Positions 24,111 through 34,029 are shown, numbered from the stretch's first letter. The stretch is DNA of 64,000 nucleotides from Hippasteria phrygiana (GCA_037893225.1 JAZGUH010000557.1:1-64000); one strand, 5' to 3'. Notes: generated from the sequence alone by a model not told the origin. Numbers and translations are program-made.

Positions 24111-24895
24111 CTTTCATCCAGCACTACAGACTACTCGTGTGTCATTTTGCTTTGGTCCCAGACAGCGAATTATAAGCTGTAGCTGTTTGTATTTAATACA
24201 GTAGCCCCCGGTTCCCATTGTCACGTTGCTAGATCAAACAAATAATCTCAGTTATATAGTGACTTCCCGACGCCTAGGGACTTGTCACGTTCATTTGTGA
24301 GGATCGAATTAATAATGGTCACAATGTCCTCAAGATACCTTCACGGTTGACATGATAATCGTAGTATTAAAAGGTCATGCAAAAACTGTTGTACCATCTC
24401 TCATCCACACTGTTTTGCAAATTAATTGTGAAGTGAACTTCAACCCTGAGATTTTACACATTTTTGAAATTGCTTTAAACCCCCGTGTCTCCTTTGTGGA
24501 ATTCAAGAAAAAGAAAAGGATAGACAATACAAGAAACATCCTTCCAAACGCTGACGCCTCTCTCGCCAATTTTGACGCAGATGTCCCAGCGCGTGAAGGC
24601 ATCGGCAATCCGATATATCTCATTCCATCATACCCAGGAGCGGCACATCAGTCCGTTTAAAAGATATCAATTTCTTTTTTGGTCTGTGGGTTATTCTATT
24701 TTCGGTCAGAGAAGGAATCGATCGAGGACGATACAATTGGGACCCAGGCAGGAAACTGTAAAAGATGTAAACAGCGGCCTATGAAAGATATCGTGGCTAG
24801 CAACATTGAAGAAATTGGGGCAGGGTTTTGTGTACGCTGATACGAAACGTATTTAGGTTCAAAAGAAAGAAACCGCGACTATTTAGACTTATCTG

Positions 24896-25368
24896 CACTG
24901 TAAACATAAGTTAGTCATTTTGACTAATAAAAGTTAGTCCTGCGCTATGTCTGAAAGGACCAACTAAAGTTAGTCATCAAGCCAGATGACTAATATTTAT
25001 TAGTCGAATATTAGTCATAAGTTAGTCAAAATGACTAAAATTAATTAGTCTTCTGATTAAATCCAACTGATGTCTGAAAGGACTAAACGTTAGTCACCTG
25101 ACTTTTCCAGTTAGTCATTTAAAATGATGACTAATCACAATAGTCATGTGACTAAGGTTTTATTTCCTGTAAAAACAAAAGAAAATGAAGCAAACGAGTT
25201 ATAATCTTTTCAAACAGTCTTATTCCAATGAAACCGGAATTGATTTAAAGAATATGAAATTTATGTTGGCACAAATTGTAATTAAATGAGGAAAATAGAA
25301 CCTGTAAATGAAATCCTGTCATCACTGGCAAGATTTTTGTTCCCAAACAAGCGATTTTTACAGATTTA
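24896..25368 (-). repeat. Right arm of 2.7-kb inverted-repeat element
   Basis: Inverse copy of 22680-23144. It begins CACTGTAAACATAAGTTAGTC, carries TTAGTCA/TGACTAA words, then the outer block ATTTCCTGTAAAAACAAAAG to TTTTTACAGATTTA. Similarity to the left arm stops within a few bases at both ends, which defines the element. Confidence 0.85.
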
Positions 25369-25631
25369 AGTAAATTACTAAGTATGATTGTTGACACTTA
25401 ATACTCATGAGAAGTAAATGAAACAATGTGAATAAAATTCTGCTGTCCTTGGCAAGACTTTTGTTCCTTAAAAATATGCTTGGGAACTAGTATGATTGTT
25501 GACACTGATAAAACAAATTTGTCTGACCTAAAGATGGTTTCTTACTCAATTTAATAACACTAATTCAAACTGAATATTTTTGGCAAAAATTTAAGAATAA
25601 AATTTAGGAAAACACATACATGTAATATGAA

Positions 25632-26297
25632 GTATGGAAGGTTTAAGGTAACACCATGTATGGTGGCCCTGAAGGGACATAATCGGTCGCGAATATTGTT
25701 TGCGACTTCGTGAATTTATTCACGACTGGTCGTGAATATTTTCACGACATCGTGAAACAAATCCACGATGTTGCAAATTGTTCATGACTGGTCGTGAATT
25801 TTGTCGCAAATATTTGTTTAGTAGCTTGGAGGGTATTTCACCGAGCGGGCAATTAGAGGGCGTTATTACATACAATTCACGCATTATCATGGTCAATGAT
25901 GGCCGTTGCATACTATAGCATGCTCCATCGTACGTTGTATCAAAAACTTCAATGGAGATGATGGAGGAGAATTCAGATTGCGAAAAAAATTCAGGACCAG
26001 TCGTGAATAAATTCACGACGTCACAAAGATATTCACGAATGATTATGTCCCTTCAGGGCCACCATAACCATGTAAAATTCATCTCTTTTTGAGTTGTGTA
26101 GTTCTGAGAGGAACCAGTTTTAACTTAACATTTCAAACAGTATGCTCTGTTCATCATCAGAAGACTGATGACGAACAGAGAATACTGTTTAAAATGCTAT
26201 GTAAAAACCAACAAGTAAAAAAGAACGGTTCTTCTCAGAACCACACAAATAAAAAAAAGATCAATTTTACATGGTGATGCCGCAAACCTTCCATACT
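25632..26297. mobile_element. Outer inverted-repeat element, split by a later insertion
   Basis: AGTATGGAAGGTTTAAGGTAACACCATG at the left is mirrored by ACATGGTGATGCCGCAAACC and TTCCATACTTTG at the right. Inside lie GTTCTGAGAGGAACC / GGTTCTTCTCAGAACC and CTCTGTTCATCATCAG / CTGATGACGAACAGAG foldbacks. Removing the nested element at 25659-26066 and one ACCATG restores a continuous foldback of roughly 250 bp. Confidence 0.75.
25659..26066. mobile_element. Nested MITE with 26-bp perfect TIRs and 6-bp target duplication
   Basis: Terminal inverted repeats of 26 bp begin TATGGTGGCCCTGAAGGGAC and are exact. ACCATG precedes the left end (25653-25658) and follows the right end (26067-26072). The interior repeats the palindromic words TCGTGAAT/ATTCACGA about ten times. 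It is 408 bp, non-coding. It inserted into an older foldback element, giving a relative age. Confidence 0.88.
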
Positions 26298-26489
26298 TTG
26301 TTCATGTCCACCATGCAAACCTTCAAGTCCCATTTAACACATAATATAAATGCACGATAAAAGTCCAGGCCTGGATTTTTCTGAGACTCCTTTCTCCCTC
26401 ACTCGGGGTACGAACAGTTCCAAAGGATATTATCTAGTACATGTAGGTTCGAGTTCCAGTCCAGGTGTCAGCTTCTCCCAAAGAGGACA

Positions 26490-27060
26490 ACTCATGTCAT
26501 TTCTTAGACCAAAAGCGGGAAAAATTCTCCCTCCACAGCCATGTCTCTACAGATGATCCTGCTCAGAGGGAGGATGGTTCACTGCCCTGAGCCTGCATTA
26601 TTGGGTACATGTAGCTACAACACAGTTGCTCTGTTGGCTCTAGGCTGAGGGGTCGACTGATAATCAACTTGTGTCGTCTCTTAGACCAAATGGTGGAAAA
26701 AGATTCTCCCTCGACAGCAATGTCGCTACAGATGATCCTGCTCAGAGGAAGGGGGGGGGGGGGGGGTCCACTGCCCCGAGCCTGCATTACCGGGTACATG
26801 TACATGTATCTACAACACAGTTGCTCTGTTGGCTTAACGTCTGAGAGCAGGACCGAGAACATTTTGCTGGCAGAATCAACTCGTCGTCTCTTAGCCAAAT
26901 GGTGGGAAAAAGTCACTGAGGATGATCCTTCTCAGTGAGGGGGGTGGGGGGTGGTTCACTGCCCAGAGCTTGCACTACCAAGTAGCTAGTGAGCAGTTCC
27001 TCCGGTGGCTTTTGTCTGGGAGCAGGACTGAGAGCTTTCTGCTGGCAGAATCCTTCCACA
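26490..27060. repeat. Degenerate tandem repeat, about 180-210 bp per unit, three units
   Basis: Unit starts near 26498, 26677 and 26886 with CTTAGACCAAA-like sequence. Shared blocks are GATGATCCTGCTCAGAGG, CACTGCCCYGAGCCTGCATTA and ACAACACAGTTGCTCTGTTG. The third unit is more diverged. A run of 18 G interrupts unit 2 (about 26750-26767). Open frames here follow the repeat and carry no known domain. Confidence 0.75.
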
Positions 27061-27570
27061 ACTTGGCTTGGAGATCTCGTCACAGTTGTGGAACACCTGA
27101 GAGTAAAATAAAATCATAGACAAATGGCATGTTATACATGTTACTTTGAAAAAAGTTAGCATACAAATGCCATACATGTAGCTAAGGCCAAGTAAAAAAA
27201 AAATGTTTATTGTGCAGGTTTTTTTTTTTAAAAGGAAGGAGGCACTTTTTGATTTAAAGATGGCCGCCATTACTTTTTAAAATTTCCGCCAACCGTAGGT
27301 TTTTTAACAGTTCAAATTACAAAAAAGGAAGAGACATGCTGGACAACAGAATTGAACATGTTTACAGCTATTTTAATAATTTTAGTAAGATTGTATAATT
27401 TTCTGATGATCGGTTGACACTTTTGGGTTTTTTTCACTTCATTTAGACAATGATAAAAAACCATGTGAACAAAGCCTAATTTTCACATAACCGAGCATAT
27501 TATACTGCCAAATTATGTTTATAATCCAAACTGTGCCGTGGTGTAAAAATACCTCATCCATATGCTGATT
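27061..27570. other. Intergenic, nothing recognised
   Basis: AT-rich. Ends where CAACTCG-bearing sequence begins. Confidence 0.4.
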
Positions 27571-27712
27571 ATGAATGTCAGACTGGGACAACTCGACCGT
27601 GGAGACAACTGGACTAGTGCAACAACTATCATTTACCAACTCGTCCGTTGAGACTTTGACATGGAATCAACTTGACTGTGCCAGGCATATTCTTAACAGA
27701 CGACTAGTCTTT

Positions 27713-27757
27713 TATTATGCACAGACAATCGATTTGTCTGTGCATAATGATTATCAT
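27713..27757. repeat. Hairpin TTATGCACAGACAAATCG-type
   Basis: TTATTATGCACAGACAATCG and CGATTTGTCTGTGCATAATG form a near-perfect foldback of about 18 bp with almost no loop. It is part of the same repetitive neighbourhood as the 17-bp arrays. Confidence 0.7.
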
Positions 27758-27851
27758 GTGCATGTATCAAATGTGGGAGCTCGGACAACTCGACCGTTGA
27801 CCGACTAGACTCGAGACAACTGGACCGCCTTCGCATCAAATGGGAATTTAA

Positions 27852-28017
27852 GTCGTCCGTTGAGACAAGTCGTCCGTTGAGACAAGTCGTCCGTTGAGAC
27901 AAGTCGTCCGTTGAGACAAGTCGTCCGTTGAGACAAGTCGTCCGTTGAGACAAGTCGTCCGTTGAGACAAGTCGTCCGTTGAGACAAGTCGTCCGTTGAG
28001 ACAAGTCGTCCGTTGAG
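27852..28017 (+). repeat. 17-bp minisatellite A, ten units
   Basis: GTCGTCCGTTGAGACAA repeats at exact 17-bp steps from 27852 to 28005, essentially without substitutions, and is followed at once by an inverted half unit (GAACGGACGACTT). Degenerate relatives (CAACTCGTCCGTTGAGAC) lie upstream at 27640-27655. Open frames through it are periodic by-products. Confidence 0.95.
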
Positions 28018-28187
28018 GAACGGACGACTTGGTAAATGGTCGAGTCGGCCAACAGTTGAGTTGTCGACATCCCACATGGGTCCGGGTATGCACAAACACT
28101 CAAGATCCCCCCCCCCCCGCAAACAAAAACAATTATTTGGGAGAAAATAAACAAGCCCATAATGCGCATATCAATAAACCGATTTTG

Positions 28188-28320
28188 GGTCAACTCGTAC
28201 CCCCGGTCAACTCGTACCCCTGGTCAACTCGTACCCCCGGTCAACTCGTACCCCCGGTCAACTCGTACCCCCGGTCAACTCGTACCCCCGGTCAACTCGT
28301 ACCCCCGGCACTCGTACCCA
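28188..28320 (+). repeat. 17-bp minisatellite B, seven full units and one truncated
   Basis: GGTCAACTCGTACCCCC steps by exactly 17 bp at 28188, 28205, 28222, 28239, 28256, 28273 and 28290, then a shortened unit at 28307. It is nearly free of substitutions, so recently amplified. Confidence 0.95.
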
Positions 28321-28808
28321 CAGTCAACTCCCTAGCTCTCTGTGCATGATTTAGTATTTAATAAGTTTTCATATATGCCCACTGTCTTTTTAATATTTAA
28401 AACTTCATATCTTTTTTTTTCTCAGAAACTGGACGACTGGTAACGGATAACTGTGCGAACATCTTTCATGGAGAATGTCGCATTATTTAGTTTTTTTTGC
28501 ATTGGTTTGAATTATTATCTGCTTTCGTTTTAATATTCTGAATGATACTTTCTTATGCTTCTCCCTCTCCTATTTTTAGATAATTCATAATGATTTACTT
28601 TTCGATTTGTGTACATAACGTCCAATCAATTACCATAAAAAAAACCAAAAAATGAACCCTTTCAGGTTTACCAAATTACCGGGTTTTTTTAATGTAAAAA
28701 GAAAAAAGAAAAAAGAAACCCTTTAAGTTTAAGGGCCTACCTGAACCGTTTTATAATTTGTAAAAAAAAAAAAAAAAACCCGAGGGGAGGCCTACACAAT
28801 TGTACCAT
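28321..28808. other. Spacer between the two halves of minisatellite B
   Basis: AT-rich, with A and T runs (28415, 28695-28715, 28761-28777). No gene. Confidence 0.4.
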
Positions 28809-28886
28809 GGGTACGAGTTGACTTGGGTACGAGTTGACTTGGGTGCAAATTTTGGGGTACGAGTTGACTCGGGTACGAGTTGACCC
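28809..28886 (-). repeat. Inverted, shorter array of minisatellite B
   Basis: GGTACGAGTTGAC occurs at 28810, 28826, 28856 and 28872. It is the reverse complement of the GTCAACTCGTACC core of the array at 28188-28320, about 500 bp away. The two arrays could pair as a stem. Confidence 0.85.
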
Positions 28887-28926
28887 ATAGTTTACAAATA
28901 AACCAGTTTGGTTTTTCAACTGTGGT

Positions 28927-29343
28927 TGGAAAGATTTTACTTTAAGTTTAATACCCCCACCAAAATCGGTAAAGAACAGCAAAATCTTGAAAAATAACCA
29001 ACCCTCCTTGACAACAACTGTCTAAACATGTGGCACAACCTGTTATTTCAAGATTTATTTCAGCAAAATCTGTAAAAAATTAGGAAAAAATCAACATGTA
29101 TGTGCACACTTTGGAGTGACTTATACATGGTGCCAACTGCCAAGAACTTCTAGTTCTAACACAGATAACACAAATGTCTTCCCCTATATTGCACTAAAAT
29201 GTCCCAACAGAATTCTCAAAATTAAAAGTTGTGCCAAGTGTTTATTAATATTATATAATTATGAACACAAATGGATGGTTATTTTCCAAGATTTGCTGTT
29301 TCTAACTGATTTTGGTGGGGGGTATTAAAGTAAAATCTTTCCG
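28927..29343 (+). mobile_element. MITE family GGAAAGATTTTACTTTAA, copy 1
   Basis: Left end GGAAAGATTTTACTTTAAG...TACCCCCACCAAAATCGGT is mirrored by ACTGATTTTGGTGGGGGGTA...TTAAAGTAAAATCTTTCC, giving about 38-bp imperfect TIRs. It is about 417 bp. A second copy lies at 47928-48317 in the same orientation. Confidence 0.82.
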
Positions 29344-30061
29344 TTTAATATCCGTTTATTTTGTATTATGACAGTACATGTAGACCTAGCATACGCAATT
29401 TTCCATTGCATGAATCACTATTATTAGTATAACATGTACAATGGATGAGCACTACAGTTTTCACGACAAAAATTACAATCGTAAAAAGATTTAGGCCTTA
29501 CCTGAGATCCAACAGCTCCAAAGCCGTATCAACAGGAACAGGATTTACCAAACATCAGGATGATTTCAACAGAATTCTCGTATTAAATACTGGTTATGCG
29601 AAACGCAGCCGCACTGACAGAGCCCAAACGTTTACATGTATACGCTGTCCGTTAAAAAAAATGGCGGCCCTGCCGATTTTTTTTAGCGCGCGGTATTGCG
29701 GACGTGGTTTTAATCACTTTCGTATTACCAGTTGTTTTTAGTCAAAGAGCTAAGATAGTGTTCTAAGTCACACGACGAATCACCGATTCGGTGAAGGCGA
29801 CGTATTTACGCCATTATTTGAAATTTTTTATATTGATTCAAATAAAATAATAAATAATTCGTCAAACAATCCACAAGGGATCAACAGTCTGTTTAAAGAA
29901 TAGTCTGGGTAATGAAAAGTGTCATCATTTATTCAAGACATACTGCAAAAATGCTTCAAATGTATACAATTCTGAAAATCAACGCTATTTTTAGTGCAAA
30001 GAATTTAATCCCGGCGAATTTCACCAAAAAGCAATGGAAAAAAATAGTTTTGCTCAAATTG
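29344..30061. other. Intergenic, nothing recognised
   Basis: No supported gene. The 98-codon frame at 29445-29741 has no recognisable feature. Confidence 0.4.
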
Positions 30062-30237
30062 CGTGACTGATTTTTATTAGTCAAAATATCAGCAATGACT
30101 AACGTAAACTGGTCAGTGTTTGCCTTTACGTTAGTCCTGCGTTGATTAAATTAGTCATTTAGGCTTGACTAATCTAAATTAGTCATTTTGACTTATTTAT
30201 CAGCCAAAATGACTAACTTATGTTAACAGTGTGATGG
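30062..30237. repeat. Third, degenerate TTAGTCA element
   Basis: About 175 bp with TTATTAGTCAAAAT, TTACGTTAGTCCTGCG and AATTAGTCATTTTGACT words, ending in TGACTAACTTATGTTAACAGTG. The end matches the inner edge of the arms at 23120-23144. Confidence 0.75.
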
Positions 30238-31123
30238 TTGACATACGTTTTGTGAACCGACGGCTTTTTATTGTGTTTGCCGTCAGTAGGATTATTTATT
30301 TAAGTACACAATTCTGAAGAATATATGTGTACCCTTATTCAGATTTCTTTATAATTTGTCTCATTATTTCCTCCAGCCAAGACAACTTTCTAAACCTAAA
30401 AGTCGACTTGCACAGATAATCTCACCAAATTGACTAAACAGAATATAAAAAGTCGTCTATAAGTCAAACGTCATTCTCACCAGCAAGTTCCCTTAGCTCA
30501 CTCGTATACGGTGATATCATTTTAACAACTTCAGACGGACAAAATGCGAAATACAAAATATCACATAGTCAACTTCTTAGTTTGACTAAATCACCTCAGT
30601 GAGATTTTCAGATTATCTCGCCAAGTCGATTTTTTCTTACTTTGATTATTCCATATAGGGCCTAAGTCTCTGCAAACTGAATTATTTCGATACGGCAGGT
30701 TATTTCGGGAATAAGTCGATCCGTATCGCATTAGGTGATGTTCCTCTCCTGGATTACCGTAAAGAAAGATTTGGTTGTTTGGCTGACATTGTATATTCTG
30801 TTCCGAAAACGTACAAACACCTAGAAAAGGTTGTTGACATACGTTGGTCAGGTGTGTATGCAGCAACTAAATTCTTGATTGGGTTTTGAGAGTCAGATCT
30901 TGGATGTTGATATTGTCAAGAGCCGGTTTAAAAGACTTGACATCTGGAGCAGAGCGGATGTCAAGATGAAGTTGATTCCATTCAAGGATGTTCTTTGGGT
31001 AAAATGAATAACAAAAGTATATACTAAAAATACAGGAACAAGGCAGTTTTCATGTTTGTCATCCAGTGCCCAAAGCTAGTATATTTAACCAGGGAGGTAT
31101 AACGAAAGGAGTATTAAAGAACG
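30238..31123. other. Intergenic, nothing recognised
   Basis: Unique AT-rich sequence with chance frames only. Confidence 0.4.
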
Positions 31124-31290
31124 ACCGGTGTAGCGTGAAATATGAAATATTGTAGTATTGCACATGCCTTAGGCCTAAGTGATCGATGAGTCGATTATTG
31201 GGAGAGTGGCCGGTCGCGTGAGAGGGTTTAACCAATAACAGGGAAGAGGAGTCGGATATTCATGGGAGTCGGATATTCATATGACACCGG
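31124..31290 (+). mobile_element. MITE family ACCGGTGTAGCGTGAA, copy 1
   Basis: Starts ACCGGTGTAGCGTGAAATATG and ends ATTCATATGACACCGG. Shared with 46250-46417 (same orientation), with a reverse relative at 52385-52490. Common interior: GGAGAGTGGCCGGT, AACCAATAAYAGGGAA. It includes an internal GGAGTCGGATATTCAT duplication. Confidence 0.78.
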
Positions 31291-31699
31291 CACTGTACAC
31301 ACGTAGTCTCTGCTTCCCTTCGTGTACAGTGTTCGTGCCGCCAATTCGCTGGTAACCCACTGCCTCATAAAAGTCGCTGCTCCTCACTGGAGTAACTAAA
31401 TCCTCAGCAGTGGGATTATTACTTAATTTGTTGTTCCTTTTAGGGGGATCTTGCGCAGCCGAAAACCCGGTACGATGCAACATGAAATTTTATTTGCAAT
31501 GGTGTTTCAGCGCCAAAATTTGACATTTGTTTGCGTAAACACACGCTCATTTTAATGAAAACAAACACTTTGTTCTATATTGAAAAATCGAGTCTCATTT
31601 CCTTGTCATAGATCGTTTTCCGACTGTCTCCGATGGCCAAACAAAAGCTTGAATACCATCATCATTTGATGAAACATTAAACCTGTCTGTTTGTTCTCC

Positions 31700-32060
31700 C
31701 AAACAAACGTGGACGTATAACAAAGGGAACAATATCGTCCGCGATTCCCAAAATACGTCCGCGACTGAGATCGTGTACAAAACCTATGGGAGTCTTCCGA
31801 AAAAGTTAAAGTACAAACAAAAGAGGGAACAATATGACGTCCGCGTTCGACGGTGGATACACACCTAAGTGTACATGTATATACGTTCGAGGACAAGAAA
31901 ATACAAAGGAATCTTTCTTGTCCTCGGGAGTCGGTCTTTTGTTAAAATCGGTCCTCGGACGTATAAATATATGGGGTTGTGTTATATTAAAGGAACAATA
32001 GAAAACATAAAGCATTGTCCTCAGTAGTATAGGAAAACACGACCGTGTGGCCTATGTGTG
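31700..32060 (+). repeat. Dispersed repeat with CGAGGACAAG hairpin, copy 1
   Basis: TACGTTCGAGGACAAGAAAA, TCTTTCTTGTCCTCG and AATCGGTCCTCGGACGTA form a foldback at about 31882-31968. The flank GGTTGTGTTATATTAAAGGA recurs at 54490-54510. The upstream part (ATCGTGTACAAAACC...AAAAAGTTAAAGTA) recurs at 54953-55000. Confidence 0.7.
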
Positions 32061-32493
32061 TGTTTATAATTAGTATGCGTTTTCATATACACGGGAACTA
32101 AATTCCCGACATTCGTTAAATTCATTTGTTAAATCGCCGGCGGAAAAAGTCATACTGTTCAAACTCCCTTCGAATCCTTCCTCCATACTTCAACAACCAA
32201 TCTTCTATATAGTTATAGTTTATGATACACAGCGCGTTTCTTGTATGGCTATAAATATCCACAGGCAAACACAGTGTCGTGTGGCAAATTACTTGCTGCT
32301 TTCTTATGTTTTCAGGTTTAAAAAAAATCAACTGTGTTTTGTTAAACGTCAACAAGAGGCGCACTGTTTGTGTCTAGATTACAGATTTCTGTTGCAGACT
32401 TTACTCGAAATGTCAATGAGATTTTGAAAAAATTGCGACATAAAGGAATATGTTTGAGCATAATATTGGGATCTAACCTATCCTGGTGTTTAA
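32061..32493. other. Intergenic, nothing recognised
   Basis: No gene or repeat identified. Confidence 0.4.
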
Positions 32494-32650
32494 TACACTC
32501 TAAAAACGGATTGGTTAAAAACAACCAATTTATTGGTAGGATTGGTAGATATGTGTCCAACCAATTGGATTGGTTGGACACATATCAAGCAATAATTGGT
32601 TGTTTTAACCAATATATTGGTTATTTTAACCAATCCGTTTTTATAATGTA
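32494..32650. mobile_element. Palindromic MITE built of AACCAAT motifs
   Basis: ACTCTAAAAACGGATTGGTT at the left and AACCAATCCGTTTTTATAATG at the right. The interior is repeated AACCAAT/ATTGGTT words around GATATGTGTCCAACCAAT and its inversion. The outer edge resembles the CACTGTAAAAAC ends of the TTAGTCA and GTGTTA elements. Confidence 0.78.
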
Positions 32651-32851
32651 GCATGAGGTGACATGTGGGCCTCAAAAGCCAAAGAATGTATTTTTTTTTT
32701 AAACTTTGAAGCATAATGAAGCATTTTAAATCATTTTCCTATTTTCATATTATATTTGAAAACATAATGCATGTCAAGCTACGTGTATGAATCTGGAGTC
32801 CCGGTATTATACATCAAATGTGATCTAGTACGAATTACCATTTGATATAAT

Positions 32852-32962
32852 ATCGATCAACAAACACTCCAGAAATACAATCGATGAAGAAGCACTCCAG
32901 AAATACAATCGATCAACAAGCACTCCAGAAATACAATCGATCAATAAGTACTCCCATTTTTT
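32852..32962 (+). repeat. 28-bp tandem repeat, four units
   Basis: ATCGATCAACAAGCACTCCA...GAAATACA repeats at 32852, 32880, 32908 and 32936 with few differences. The last unit is decayed. Confidence 0.9.
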
Positions 32963-33116
32963 CCGTGTGCCGTTGTGACAGGAACACTTCAGCTGTATAC
33001 CTATTTGTCAAGACAGGAATATTACAGAATCTATTGATGACTAAAGTCATTCATGATGGAATATTTAATAGATCGGTGTCTAAAATAATTACAGCTTTGT
33101 TGGTCAGTGTAAAAAG

Positions 33117-33248
33117 CAGTGTGGAAGTACTCGTACTCTGTAGGCGTATTACTCGTCTCCGAGTACTACTCGAGTACGATTTGACGGTACTCGTGCTCGT
33201 ACGCAGATAGCAGAGTACCCGAACTCGAATTTTAGTACTCCCACACGA
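33117..33248. mobile_element. Palindromic element rich in GTACTCG/CGAGTAC
   Basis: AGTGTGGAAGTACTCGTACTC at the left mirrors GAGTAC...AGTACTCCCACAC at the right. The interior is full of ACTCGAGTA words. It is about 130 bp, non-coding. Confidence 0.65.
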
Positions 33249-33331
33249 GATTAACTGTATATTTAAAATGTTTCGAGACCTATTTAGTAAATAGATATAA
33301 ATGCTGACAATTTGGGAGACCGCCAACATAG

Positions 33332-33403
33332 GGCAAGATAGCTCAGTTGGTAGAGCGCCGGTACGGTAACCCGGAGGTCGCAGGTTCGAATCCCGCTCGT
33401 GCC
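33332..33403 (+). ncRNA. tRNA-like core 1 (GGT anticodon position, degenerate)
   Basis: Can be laid out as a 72-nt cloverleaf: acceptor GGCAAGA/TCGTGCC with one mismatch, D stem GCTC/GAGC perfect, anticodon stem CCGGT/CCCGG with one mismatch, T stem GCAGG/CCCGC with one mismatch. The anticodon loop is ACGGTAA: GGT (Thr) at the anticodon position but C instead of the required T at position 33. It is a pol III promoter module of a SINE rather than a working tRNA. Confidence 0.7.
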
Positions 33404-33644
33404 AGTTTCTTTGTTCACTTTGAAAATGTATTCAAATTTACCTAGTCAGTTTCCCTTGTGGATTGTGTGACGAATTATAAGTTAAAAAGTCGTATCCTCA
33501 TTGAGTGATCTCCACAATGTCGCTTCCCAGGTTGTATCGTAAAATTGGGTGTGATCCCTGGCTACACGGCATTCTGGGTTGATGACTTCTGACTAGCGCC
33601 CACTCGAACAAAGATACTGACAATTTGGGAGACCGCCAACATAG

Positions 33645-33716
33645 GGCAAGATAGCTCAGTTGGTAGAGCGCCGGTACGGTAACCCGGAGGTCGCAGGTTC
33701 GAATCCCGCTCGTGCC
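33645..33716 (+). ncRNA. tRNA-like core 2 (duplicate of core 1)
   Basis: Same 72 nt as 33332-33403, with intact A and B boxes and the same three stem mismatches. It lies at the 3' end of the dimeric SINE. Confidence 0.7.
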
Positions 33717-34029
33717 AGTTTCTTTGTTCACTTTGAAAATAGATATAAATGCATTAGATATTGATACTGCATTTTATTTCTTTATTTTTTATTGAAACCC
33801 ACACTCATTTAAATTATCAGGAATTACCTATGGACTGATGTGCAGTATGAGGTAATAATGTGTCTACAATTGCGCATTATAATCATTAAGCATAACGACA
33901 TCAGGTATTTGAGGCACTTTAATAAATGCCAAAGCTTTTGTTTCTAGGAAATTATTTGATTTCGGATATATTTTTTGCTTGATTTTTACTGAAACCCCAT
34001 AAGTATTCCAGTCCTTTTCCATTGTTCTC

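Larger units (their letters stand above)
23145..24895. other. Interior of the 2.7-kb inverted-repeat element
   Basis: 1.75 kb between the arms. It contains a tRNA-like SINE on the minus strand (23360-23460), copy C of family R5 (23905-24110) and a 102-codon frame (24352-24660) with no recognised domain. No transposase is visible. Either the element is non-autonomous or two copies of a smaller element lie in inverse orientation by chance. Confidence 0.5.
33305..33736 (+). mobile_element. SINE with two tRNA-like heads and 16-bp target duplication
   Basis: A 119-bp segment (33305-33423) is repeated without visible change at 33618-33736, with 194 bp between. The whole is flanked by the direct repeat AAATAGATATAAATGC (33289-33304 and 33737-33752). 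Each segment carries a 72-nt tRNA-like core with an A box (TAGCTCAGTTGG) and B box (GGTTCGAATCC), followed by TTTCTTTGTTCACTTTGA. Fragments of the same unit occur at 16826-16880 and 38936-39006. The 16-bp target duplication fits target-primed reverse transcription of the whole 432-bp unit. Confidence 0.85.

Noticed and set aside
24352..24660. 102-codon frame between the arms of the TTAGTCA element, considered as a transposase remnant
   Set aside because: No DDE/D, zinc-finger or other transposase motif is visible, and the reverse strand is also open over most of it.
27693..28193. Frames of 83-166 codons with TTCLNGRLVSTDDLSQR repeats
   Set aside because: They are periodic read-through of the 17-bp minisatellite A in all frames, with no conserved non-repeat domain.
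31277..31483. 68-codon frame with a true ATG (MLHRTGFSAAQDPP)
   Set aside because: It ends inside a MITE terminal repeat and has no recognisable family; too short to support.
33332..33403. A functional tRNA-Thr (GGT)
   Set aside because: The cloverleaf has three stem mismatches and C at position 33. The unit is repeated in the window with SINE flanks, so it is a tRNA-derived SINE head.
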